Below, piece after piece: positions 1 to 6,302 of a stretch of DNA of 11,846 nucleotides (the first letter of the stretch is position 1; each line of letters opens with the position of its first letter). Both the position numbers and the translations under genes were made by a program. Under the pieces are notes generated by a model, which did not search any database, had not been told where the DNA came from, and saw only the letters and a list, made by a program, of their open reading frames with translations. This DNA is from Candidatus Thorarchaeota archaeon (lineage in GTDB: Archaea > Asgardarchaeota > Thorarchaeia > Thorarchaeales > Thorarchaeaceae): NCBI GenBank assembly GCA_019057595.1, contig DXJI01000040.1, positions 1 through 11,846 on the forward strand, read 5' to 3'.

Positions 1-2
1 AT

Positions 3-362
3 GGTGGAAAAGCTACCTTTCTTATTTGGGGGATTCTAGTAATTGCCATTGTCGTTCTCTCATTCTATACATTTTCATCAGGCTTGGATGCTTTATTTGC
101 ACCATGCTTACAATTCATCATGGGTGTTGGATTTCTCTCTAACTACATTGGAGGAAGAAGGGATGGTGGTGTTGAATTCTATTCTCGCGAACATCTCTAT
201 TTTGCAATAGCTGTCTTTCTCAGTATAATTCCAATGATAATGTTTCTCAGTATTGCGTATATCTTTCTAATAGTGGTAGATATGGGTGGAATCTATGTGA
301 TTGGAATCTATATGCTCATCACTGCTGAACGTCTCCTTCTAGAGAGTAAAGGGCAGGGATAG
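3..362 (+). CDS. Small multi-pass membrane protein, 5' end cut by the window edge
   Basis: The reading frame is open from base 3 to a TAG stop at 360-362, so 119 residues are visible and the true start lies outside the window. The TTG at 84 is not a convincing start, because the frame upstream of it encodes a good hydrophobic helix (WGILVIAIVVLSFYTF). About four hydrophobic stretches are seen: residues 6-24, about 30-45, about 63-85 and about 90-107. A short charged loop (GGRRDGGVEFYSREH) lies between the second and third. I recognise no catalytic or transport motif and cannot name a family. The next gene, a winged-helix regulator, begins 2 nt after the stop, so the two are probably co-transcribed. 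Pairing of a small membrane protein with this regulator type is common in archaea and suggests a shared regulatory or envelope role, which is inference. Confidence 0.75.
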   Translation, partial: GGKATFLIWGILVIAIVVLSFYTFSSGLDALFAPCLQFIMGVGFLSNYIGGRRDGGVEFYSREHLYFAIAVFLSIIPMIMFLSIAYIFLIVVDMGGIYVIGIYMLITAERLLLESKGQG

Positions 363-364
363 AC

Positions 365-709
365 TTGAGTCTCGATGGGGACCTCCTATCAGCATTGATA
401 GGACTCATGGAAGAAGACCGTGAAACCATGGTCCCCACACGACTCTCTGTTCTAGTCTATCTCTATTTCACGCAACACGCAACATTTCCAGTTCTTCAGA
501 AAAAACTTGGGCTGACATCAGGAAATCTATCAAGTCATCTTAGGAAACTAGAGGAGATGGGTCTGATTCGAATCTCGAAAAGGTTTGTCGATCTCAAACC
601 AACAACTTTTGCTGTCCTGACCAAAGAGGGAGCTGAGCGTGTCCGGAATCAGATGATACGAATGCGCGAGTTAGTTTCGAAGGTTGTAGACCAAGAGCCA
701 AAATCATAG
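365..709 (+). CDS. Winged-helix transcriptional regulator (PF13601-like)
   Basis: This 114-residue protein is a single winged helix-turn-helix domain. Residues about 25-45 form the first helices (PTRLSVLVYLYF). Residues about 49-75 form the helix-turn-helix, with the recognition helix in LGLTSGNLSSHLRKLEEMG. The wing follows at about 76-96 (LIRISKRFVDLKPTTFAVLTKEG), and a C-terminal helix ends the protein. This is the layout of the 'winged helix DNA-binding domain' family PF13601, related to MarR and ArsR; members are usually 90-120 residues and dimeric. The start is TTG at 365, 2 nt after the upstream membrane-protein stop, with a modest AGGGA 5-6 nt before it. No metal or ligand site is apparent. 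The stop is TAG, followed in frame by two more TAGs (713-715 and 722-724). Its end overlaps the convergent SCP2 gene by 6 bp. The regulated target is unknown. Confidence 0.85.
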   Translation: MSLDGDLLSALIGLMEEDRETMVPTRLSVLVYLYFTQHATFPVLQKKLGLTSGNLSSHLRKLEEMGLIRISKRFVDLKPTTFAVLTKEGAERVRNQMIRMRELVSKVVDQEPKS

Positions 710-1036
710 GAGTAGTTTTTGTAGCTTCAAAAGATCTGGGACTTCGCCCTTCGTTTTGAGTTTACCAGCAGAATATGCGGCCATTGGGCTCTCAGTCTTC
801 TCAATAATGGCCAAAAATACTGAGGAGTCCATCGTAACTTGGAGCTCAGACTCGACGTCTCCTTCTGCGACTTCAAGAAGTTCTGCATCCCCAATCTTCA
901 TGTACATCTTGGTATCGATATCGGGAAAGATGAACAGAAGTGTTTTGTTGTATTCCTTGAACCTGCGCTGGATCTTAGGGTCTTGGAAACGTTCTCCGAG
1001 AGTCTGGAGAGTCGCTAGTATCTTTTCCTTTGACAT
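704..1036 (-). CDS. SCP2 sterol-binding-domain protein
   Basis: This 110-residue protein is one SCP2-like domain (PF02036 type). An N-terminal helix (about 3-18) and the amphipathic segment RFQDPKIQRRFKEYN are followed by beta strands (TLLFIFPDI, KMYMKIG, ELQVTMD). It ends in the helix-loop FLAIIEKTESPMAAYSAGKLKTKGE and a terminal Leu-rich helix. Stand-alone SCP2 domains bind lipids or hydrophobic ligands in a cytoplasmic pocket; the archaeal ligand is not known. The frame extends 19 codons further upstream to 1093. The ATG at 1036 is preferred because AGGTG stands about 5 nt before it and the upstream residues do not resemble the family. A TATA-like element at 1071-1080 on the same strand gives a short leader. 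It is transcribed divergently from the neighbouring double hdrA and shares an intergenic region, containing a palindrome, with it. Confidence 0.82.
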   Translation of the reverse strand: MSKEKILATLQTLGERFQDPKIQRRFKEYNKTLLFIFPDIDTKMYMKIGDAELLEVAEGDVESELQVTMDSSVFLAIIEKTESPMAAYSAGKLKTKGEVPDLLKLQKLLL

Positions 1037-1070
1037 GCAGACACCTAAGCCATGAAACACAAAGCCCGAG

Positions 1071-1080
1071 TTATATGTTA
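1071..1080 (-). promoter_or_regulatory. TATA box candidate for the SCP2 gene
   Basis: Read on the minus strand the sequence is TAACATATAA, a good archaeal TATA-like element. It lies about 35-45 nt upstream of the ATG at 1036. Transcription would start about 25 nt downstream, leaving a short leader that includes the AGGTG ribosome-binding site. Confidence 0.5.
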
Positions 1081-1100
1081 TTGCAACCTGCACATTATTT

Positions 1101-1118
1101 TTGGAACACGTGTTCTAA
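1101..1118. promoter_or_regulatory. Palindromic operator candidate between divergent promoters
   Basis: A perfect 12-bp palindrome, GAACACGTGTTC (1104-1115), extends to 18 bp (TTGGAACACGTGTTCTAA) with one mismatched pair (G1103 against T1116). It sits between the TATA candidate for the SCP2 gene (1071-1080, -) and that for the double hdrA (about 1154-1162, +). This is a suitable place for a dimeric regulator acting on both genes. The dyad is seen directly; its role as an operator is inferred. Confidence 0.45.
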
Positions 1119-1153
1119 TAATCCACTTAACGCTGTGAAGCCTCTGACAGAAA

Positions 1154-1162
1154 GATTATATC
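1154..1162 (+). promoter_or_regulatory. TATA box candidate for the double hdrA / DUF2096 operon
   Basis: GATTATATC is preceded by a purine-rich stretch (GACAGAAA) that fits a BRE element. Initiation about 25 nt downstream, near 1185, would give a leader of under 30 nt containing the GGAG at 1200-1203. This supports the ATG at 1213 and argues against the upstream in-frame ATG at 1030, which lies before the promoter. Confidence 0.6.
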
Positions 1163-1212
1163 GCCTGTTCCGATGGTGCCGATGTCACTACGGCGCCTTG
1201 GAGAAAGTTCCT

Positions 1213-4200
1213 ATGGTCAGTGAGTCAGTCAAGAAATCGGAACACAAGACCAAGCCCACAGATGTCCTCGTCATAGGAGGCGGCATGGCAGGAATCAATG
1301 CTGCTCTTGGCTTGGGAGACGGTGGTCACCATGCTCACATGATTGAGAAGACTGTTGCCATCGGTGGGAACTATGTTGCTATCTACAAAATATTCCCAGC
1401 TTTGGAATGTAGTGCATGTGTGATGACACCCCTTACTTCTTTTGTAGGCAAGCATCAGAATATCACAATTCATCCACTTTCAACAGTAGAAAAGGTGACA
1501 GGCAGAGAAGGCAATTTTACTGTAACAATAAGACAAAGAGCGAGGTATGTCAATGCAGATACTTGCACGGGGTGTCAACTTTGTATCAGGTCTTGTCCAG
1601 TTGAAGTGCCGAATGAGTATGACTTTGGTTTATCACTCCGAAAAGCAATCTACATGAACTTTCCACAGCAGATTCCGCTCATAGCTACTATTGATAGAGA
1701 AACATGCATAGGCTGTGGAACATGTGCTTCAATCTGTCCAAATGATTGTATCATGTATGATGATGAGGACAAAGTGTATGATCTCAATGTCGGCTCGATA
1801 ATAGTTGCCACTGGGTTTGAGGAGTATAAACCTCTAGATTATGGTGAATATGGGTATGGAGTTTTTCCCAATGTTGTAACGACTCTGGAATACGATAGAC
1901 AGACTCACCCAACTGGACCCACTGATGCACATATGGTGAGACCATCAGATGGAAAGGAACCTGAGCGAATACTGTTTGTGAACTGTGTTGGTAGTAGAGA
2001 CGTTAGAGAGAATATCAGTGGCTACAGCAATCACTGCAACAGGGTATGTTGTTCGTTTGGAATCAAGTTGGCTCAAGTCACGAGAATGCACTATCCAGAG
2101 GATCACTGTGAGATTATCTATACCTATATGGACATGCGAACGGCAGGAAAGGCTCTGGAAGAATTTCTCTGGGACACACAGAAGAACAAAGGCATGAATT
2201 TCATACGAGGTCGGGTTGCTGAGATTCAAGAAGATCCAGACACACATGACCTGTTCGTAAAAATGGAAGATACTGAATCTGGCGAAATCATAGAGCTCGA
2301 TAAAATATCAATGGTGGTCTTAAATTCCAGCTTCAGACCCAGTCAGGGTGTTGAGGATTTGGCAAAGGTTCTCAAAATAGACCTTGACGAGGCAGGTTGG
2401 TTCAAGGTTAAACATCCCAATATTGCTGCACTAGAATCAGATCGACCGGGTATCTTCATTGCAGGATGTGCTCATGGTCCACGAGATGGTACAGACTCTG
2501 TGAACGAAGGAAAGGGGGCTGCTATAGCGGCTCACTCGATTCTGCCTATACCTACCCCAGATGTCCCACCGGCAATTCCTCCTGCAGATGTTGGTGATGA
2601 ACCTCGTGTTGGCGTCTTTATCTGCCATTGTGGCGGGATTATAGGCAATGAGATAGACTCTCCAGGATTAGCAGACTGGGCTAAGGATTTACCAAATGTA
2701 GCATATAGCACAGACTACATCTTCATGTGCAGTGACCCAGGACAGGAGCTTGTCACTCAAGCCATAAAGGACCACAAGCTGAACCGGGTTGTTGTTGGAT
2801 CTTGTTCGCCTCTGCAACATGAGCAGACATTCAGAAGTGCACTGGAAGCAGCTGGACTCTCGGGATATTATTTAGTGGGACCAGCCGGTCTCCGAGAGCA
2901 ACTAGCACTTGTGCATACAGGTGACTCACGTGAAATGCGTCAGGAAAAAGCACAAGATATGATTCGTAGTGGGGTTGCGAAAGCAATCAACAATGAGATT
3001 ATTCCCTTGAAGAAGGTCGAGGTCACACGTGTTTCTATGGTCGTAGGTGGAGGTGTGTCCGGGATGACTGCAGCTCTGGACATTGCACGAAAGGGCTTTG
3101 ATGTGATTCTAGTTGAAAAACAGGAGCTACTTGGTGGTAGACTGAATGAACTCCATCGTCTATTTCCAGCAATGGAGTCGGCACAGGATATTGTCGACGA
3201 CCTGAAAGCTAAGGTCGAAAAGAACAAGCGGATACAAGTACTTCTCAATTCAAAGGTTATCCAACGTGATGGGTCGTATGGCAACTATGACATCACCGTA
3301 GAGAATCTTGAAACGGGTGAGAGCACAATCCATCGTATTGGTTCTATGGTTGTTGCCGTGGGTACAGATATCTATGAGCCTAAGAAGGACGAATATGGCT
3401 GGGAAGAGGTGCCTGGTGTAATTTCAACCCTTGAACTTGAAAGAAGACTAAGAAATGGAGAGTTGAAGAAGGCTCCAAAGAATCCTGTTTTCATACACTG
3501 TGTTGGATCAAGACAGAATCCGGGAGAGGGTAACAGATACTGTTCTAGAGTCTGTTGTTCTGCAGTGATAACAATGCAACATGAACTCAAGGAGTTATTC
3601 CCAGATATCAAGATATTCTCAGCATACAAGGAACATATCCGGCCATTTGCGCCGGGAATGGAAGAAATGTGGAGAGAGAACAGACAGAAGGGTGTGTCAT
3701 ATTTCCGTTGGGAACGTGAAAGACCTGTAACAGTAGAGAAAGACCCCGAAAGTGATGGAGCAATTGTTACAGTTTACGACACTCTCTCTCAAGAGACCTT
3801 CAAGATCAAATCCGAGATGGTTGTCTTGGCATTAGGGCTCGAAGCACCGCATGATGTAGATGAGTTTGTCAAAGCAATGGGAATCAACCGTGGCCAAGAT
3901 GGTTTCCTTTTAGAAATGCATATGAAATTCAGACCTGTTGAAACAATGGTTCCAGGTGTATTTCTTGGTGTGACCTATGCGAAAAGCGTGAGCGATTCAG
4001 TAAACCAAGCTCGAGGAGCAGCAAACGAAGCCAGTATTCCATTGAACCTAGGAACTGTAGAGATTGAACTCCTCACTGCTGAGGTTGATGAGGACCTATG
4101 TGTAGGATGTGACCTGTGTCATTATTCAGAGATTTGTCCATATGATGCTGTTTCAATGATAGAGATTGAGCCGGGCGTCAAGAAGAGTGTCACTGATGAA

Positions 4201-4317
4201 ATGCGGTGTGAAGGCTGTGGTGCTTGTTGTGCAATTTGTCCCACTGGAGCACGTGACCTACGCTGGTGGCGTGAGAAGAGTTTCCTAGAGCAAACCGAGG
4301 AAATGTTGAGGGAATAA
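1213..4317 (+). CDS. hdrA: Double HdrA: two FAD modules in one chain, no MvhD domain
   Basis: This 1034-residue flavin/Fe-S protein belongs to the HdrA family. FAD module A (about 16-445) has a dinucleotide motif VLVIGGGMAG, the HdrA pair Cys66/Cys69 (ECSAC) and an inserted 2[4Fe-4S] ferredoxin (Cys118/121/124/128 and 165/168/171/175). An HdrA N-terminal-type domain follows (about 463-575: Cys471, 473, 506, 531). FAD module B (about 604-945, MVVGGGVSGM) has no ferredoxin insert and no CSxC pair. A C-terminal ferredoxin has Cys963/966/969/975 and 999/1002/1005/1009. Ordinary HdrA is about 650 residues with one FAD module. In soluble Hdr complexes HdrA bifurcates electrons between ferredoxin and a disulfide; that this paralogue does so is inferred. 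Two oddities are Leu564 where HdrA normally has a Cys (REHC), and CX2CX2CX5CP spacing in one C-terminal cluster motif. The frame runs back to 1030, but the ATG at 1213 has GGAG 9 nt upstream and is placed downstream of the TATA box. The DUF2096-like gene begins 4 nt after the stop. Confidence 0.9.
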   Translation: MVSESVKKSEHKTKPTDVLVIGGGMAGINAALGLGDGGHHAHMIEKTVAIGGNYVAIYKIFPALECSACVMTPLTSFVGKHQNITIHPLSTVEKVTGREGNFTVTIRQRARYVNADTCTGCQLCIRSCPVEVPNEYDFGLSLRKAIYMNFPQQIPLIATIDRETCIGCGTCASICPNDCIMYDDEDKVYDLNVGSIIVATGFEEYKPLDYGEYGYGVFPNVVTTLEYDRQTHPTGPTDAHMVRPSDGKEPERILFVNCVGSRDVRENISGYSNHCNRVCCSFGIKLAQVTRMHYPEDHCEIIYTYMDMRTAGKALEEFLWDTQKNKGMNFIRGRVAEIQEDPDTHDLFVKMEDTESGEIIELDKISMVVLNSSFRPSQGVEDLAKVLKIDLDEAGWFKVKHPNIAALESDRPGIFIAGCAHGPRDGTDSVNEGKGAAIAAHSILPIPTPDVPPAIPPADVGDEPRVGVFICHCGGIIGNEIDSPGLADWAKDLPNVAYSTDYIFMCSDPGQELVTQAIKDHKLNRVVVGSCSPLQHEQTFRSALEAAGLSGYYLVGPAGLREQLALVHTGDSREMRQEKAQDMIRSGVAKAINNEIIPLKKVEVTRVSMVVGGGVSGMTAALDIARKGFDVILVEKQELLGGRLNELHRLFPAMESAQDIVDDLKAKVEKNKRIQVLLNSKVIQRDGSYGNYDITVENLETGESTIHRIGSMVVAVGTDIYEPKKDEYGWEEVPGVISTLELERRLRNGELKKAPKNPVFIHCVGSRQNPGEGNRYCSRVCCSAVITMQHELKELFPDIKIFSAYKEHIRPFAPGMEEMWRENRQKGVSYFRWERERPVTVEKDPESDGAIVTVYDTLSQETFKIKSEMVVLALGLEAPHDVDEFVKAMGINRGQDGFLLEMHMKFRPVETMVPGVFLGVTYAKSVSDSVNQARGAANEASIPLNLGTVEIELLTAEVDEDLCVGCDLCHYSEICPYDAVSMIEIEPGVKKSVTDEMRCEGCGACCAICPTGARDLRWWREKSFLEQTEEMLRE

Positions 4318-4321
4318 AATC

Positions 4322-4894
4322 ATGGTCTCATTGGACAACCTTCTCTCTGGTTGGATAGTCCTGAATGATTTACTGGGAGCCCTAAAACAGAAAAACGTGT
4401 TTATCCCTGATTTGACCTATGCTGACCTCAGAAACTCAAAGATGAGCTTGGAGTATCTCCGCTCCTTTGAAAGTGAGATCAAATCCGGAGACCAGTGTGA
4501 AGCTGATACTCAACTCCAGATGGAAATGGAACTTCAGATTCAACGTCTTAGAGATACTCTCATGATCTGGGCGGAGGAGAACAGTGGGGTCGACTACAGA
4601 AAGACCTGGGAAATACGCTTCGAAGCAGCTATACAAGGTGAGAGTGAGAAATACAAACCAGAACCACAAGTGCACATCTCTGACATTCCCAGGGACAAGG
4701 ATGTAGGATTCTTTCGCATCAAACTACCTGATGAGATTCCTGTGGAGGTAATCTCTGAGATTGCAGAAGACTGCATGGTCAATATCTCTCTGGATGGAGA
4801 ACGTCATCTACAGGTCAGTGGAAAGAAAGACTGTGTCCGGGATGCTATGCAACGAATTGGACAACTGTTCTATGGCGACAGCAAGATCACATAG
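4322..4894 (+). CDS. DUF2096-like conserved archaeal protein
   Basis: This 190-residue soluble protein has no signal peptide or membrane segment. Its N-terminal part (GWIVLNDLLGALKQKNVFIP, then DLRNSKMSLEYLRSF) and a central helix (QMEMELQIQRLRDTLMIWAEE) match what I remember of DUF2096, an uncharacterised family known mainly from methanogens. The assignment is by eye. The C-terminal 65 residues (GFFRIKLPDEIPVEVISEIAEDC...) alternate strand, helix, strand and helix, somewhat like a KH or ferredoxin-like fold, but no GxxG loop is visible. The ATG at 4322 follows the hdrA stop by 4 nt and has GAGGG 9 nt upstream, so it is almost certainly co-transcribed with the double hdrA. No Cys pattern suggests a metal cluster. 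A link to Hdr function is suggested only by position. The stop is TAG. Confidence 0.7.
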   Translation: MVSLDNLLSGWIVLNDLLGALKQKNVFIPDLTYADLRNSKMSLEYLRSFESEIKSGDQCEADTQLQMEMELQIQRLRDTLMIWAEENSGVDYRKTWEIRFEAAIQGESEKYKPEPQVHISDIPRDKDVGFFRIKLPDEIPVEVISEIAEDCMVNISLDGERHLQVSGKKDCVRDAMQRIGQLFYGDSKIT

Positions 4895-4904
4895 TGGATT
4901 TGTT

Positions 4905-5780
4905 CTATAACCCGAGAATCTCGTTGATTGGGTCCAATGATACCCTGTTGAGCTCAAACCCTAGTGGTTCAGGATCAATACCCATCGCAACTCCCAAAAC
5001 TTGTGTGACAAACAATGCAGGAAGTTCTAGTGAGTTTCCTTCCGAATCCTTCAGACCCAGTTGTTGAATGTCAAACTGAGTATGGCAAGCAGGACAGTTC
5101 GTCACGACACAATTTGCTCCTGCACCATTCGCTGAGACCATCTTTTCCTCAAGTATCTGGACTGCAACATCCTCGCTAGCGATTAGCAGTGGAGAACCAC
5201 AGCATCTTAGCTTCATATCCCAATGAACACTCGTTGCACCTGTGAGCTCGATCAACTCATCCACTTTTGATGGTAGCTCGGGGTCATCGAACCCTGCGAC
5301 GTTTGAGGGGCGAATCAGATGGCACCCTGGATGGAACGCGACTCTGAGACCGTCAAGTCGCTTCACAATCTTCTTCTCAATCTCATCCTTCATTTCATAG
5401 AGGACCTCAACGAAGTGTCGAACTTTCGTCTTCCCAGTATACTCCAGACCCAAAGGTTTCAGGGCTGCATTGACCTTCTTTCGATACGCCTCATCTTCAT
5501 GAAGGACATGGTTTGTATCCTTGAGAGAACCAAAACAACCATTGCAGGGAGTCACAATGTCATGACCTCTCTGTTCAGCCAGTGCAATGTTTCGACCGGA
5601 CATAGAAAGCCAGCTATTCTCATCAATCGACTTGAGAACCACAGTCCCACAGCATGATGCACCCTCAAAGTCGATAAGCTTGATTCCCAGCTCCTTTGAG
5701 ACTGCTCGCATCGAAGACTCATAGTTGTTGAACCTGCTCGGGATTGCACATCCGAGGAAGACCTCATAGCTCTGGGTCAT
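4905..5780 (-). CDS. hdrB: HdrB: heterodisulfide reductase subunit B, two CCG domains
   Basis: This 291-residue cytoplasmic protein has two cysteine-rich CCG domains (PF02754 type). The first is Cys11-X31-CCG(43-45)-X33-CxxC(79-82), inside the canonical spacing. The second is Cys153-X39-CCG(193-195)-X33-CxxC(229-232). In the structurally known HdrB each such motif contributes to a non-cubane [4Fe-4S] cluster where the disulfide substrate is cleaved, so all ligands for the active site appear present. Length is normal for HdrB. Methanogens reduce CoM-S-S-CoB; whether this organism has those thiols cannot be told here, so the disulfide substrate is open. An upstream ATG at 5789 is in frame, but GGAGGAGG at 5790-5797 abuts it, whereas it is 9 nt from the ATG at 5780, which I use. 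It is the last gene of hdrA-C-B, 1 nt after hdrC. The stop is TAG and the convergent DUF2096-like gene ends 10 nt away. Confidence 0.93.
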   Translation of the reverse strand: MTQSYEVFLGCAIPSRFNNYESSMRAVSKELGIKLIDFEGASCCGTVVLKSIDENSWLSMSGRNIALAEQRGHDIVTPCNGCFGSLKDTNHVLHEDEAYRKKVNAALKPLGLEYTGKTKVRHFVEVLYEMKDEIEKKIVKRLDGLRVAFHPGCHLIRPSNVAGFDDPELPSKVDELIELTGATSVHWDMKLRCCGSPLLIASEDVAVQILEEKMVSANGAGANCVVTNCPACHTQFDIQQLGLKDSEGNSLELPALFVTQVLGVAMGIDPEPLGFELNRVSLDPINEILGL

Positions 5781-5781
5781 T

Positions 5782-6300
5782 TTATGCATCCTCCTCCAGT
5801 TTCATGAGCTTGGTCTTATTCAGCATCTTCTTTGTATCAGCAATGTTAAACTCAGGAACGGGGTCAAGCTCGAGGTCATCTCGTTCCCAGTCTGTCGGTT
5901 CATATAGGCGACCGGTATCGTACAACGACTGTCTTGCCCCAATATAGCCCTGTGGAGTAATCCCCTTTTTGAATGCCATATTCTTGAGGCCAAAAAGAAT
6001 GTCAGTGATGTCAATTCCCTGTGGGCAGCGTTCTTGGCACGTATAGCAAGTGGAACAGAGCCAGACCATATCAGTCTCAAGGACTTCTTTCAATCCAAAA
6101 AGCAACATCCTCATGACCTCATGTATCTGAATATTCACCTTGTCAGCAACCGGACAACCTGCACTGCACTTTGCACATTGGAAGCATGTAGTGAGGTCCT
6201 TTCCACCTAGAAGGTTCGAAACCTCCTTGGTGAACTCTGCTTCAAGTGCCTTGAACTTCTTTCCCTCGAATGATTTGAAATTGCCCCAGGACTCTGTCAC
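5782..6300 (-). CDS. hdrC: HdrC: heterodisulfide reductase subunit C, 2[4Fe-4S] relay
   Basis: This 172-residue protein has two complete [4Fe-4S] motifs, CX2CX2CX3CP at Cys39/42/45/49 and Cys82/85/88/92. They are separated by the helical stretch typical of HdrC (VNIQIHEVMRMLLFGLKEVL). HdrC relays electrons from HdrA to the catalytic HdrB inside the cytoplasmic complex. There are no membrane helices, so it is not the DsrM/HdrE-linked type. The C-terminal segment after about residue 125 is charged and ends in a Lys/Glu-rich tail. The start is GTG at 6300, 2 nt after the hdrA stop, with AGGAGG at 6309-6314, 8 nt upstream and inside the last hdrA codons. Such tight packing fits stoichiometric translation of the complex. 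Confidence 0.93.
   Translation of the reverse strand: MTESWGNFKSFEGKKFKALEAEFTKEVSNLLGGKDLTTCFQCAKCSAGCPVADKVNIQIHEVMRMLLFGLKEVLETDMVWLCSTCYTCQERCPQGIDITDILFGLKNMAFKKGITPQGYIGARQSLYDTGRLYEPTDWERDDLELDPVPEFNIADTKKMLNKTKLMKLEEDA
5790..5797 (-). promoter_or_regulatory. Ribosome-binding site deciding the hdrB start
   Basis: Minus-strand GGAGGAGG lies within the last codons of hdrC. Its spacing is 0 nt to the ATG at 5789 and 9 nt to the ATG at 5780. The second is the workable distance, so hdrB should start at 5780 rather than overlap hdrC. Confidence 0.7.
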
Positions 6301-6302
6301 TC

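Noticed and set aside
1037..1093. 19-residue N-terminal extension of the SCP2 protein
   Set aside because: It spans the TATA-like element and has no family resemblance. AGGTG supports the ATG at 1036.
1030..1212. A 61-codon N-terminal extension of the plus-strand hdrA, starting at 1030
   Set aside because: It lies upstream of the likely TATA box, overlaps the divergent SCP2 gene start, and does not resemble HdrA. The ATG at 1213 has a good ribosome-binding site.
4895..4904. Bidirectional terminator between the convergent DUF2096-like gene and hdrB
   Set aside because: The 10-nt gap and its flanks show no stable stem or T tract that I can see.
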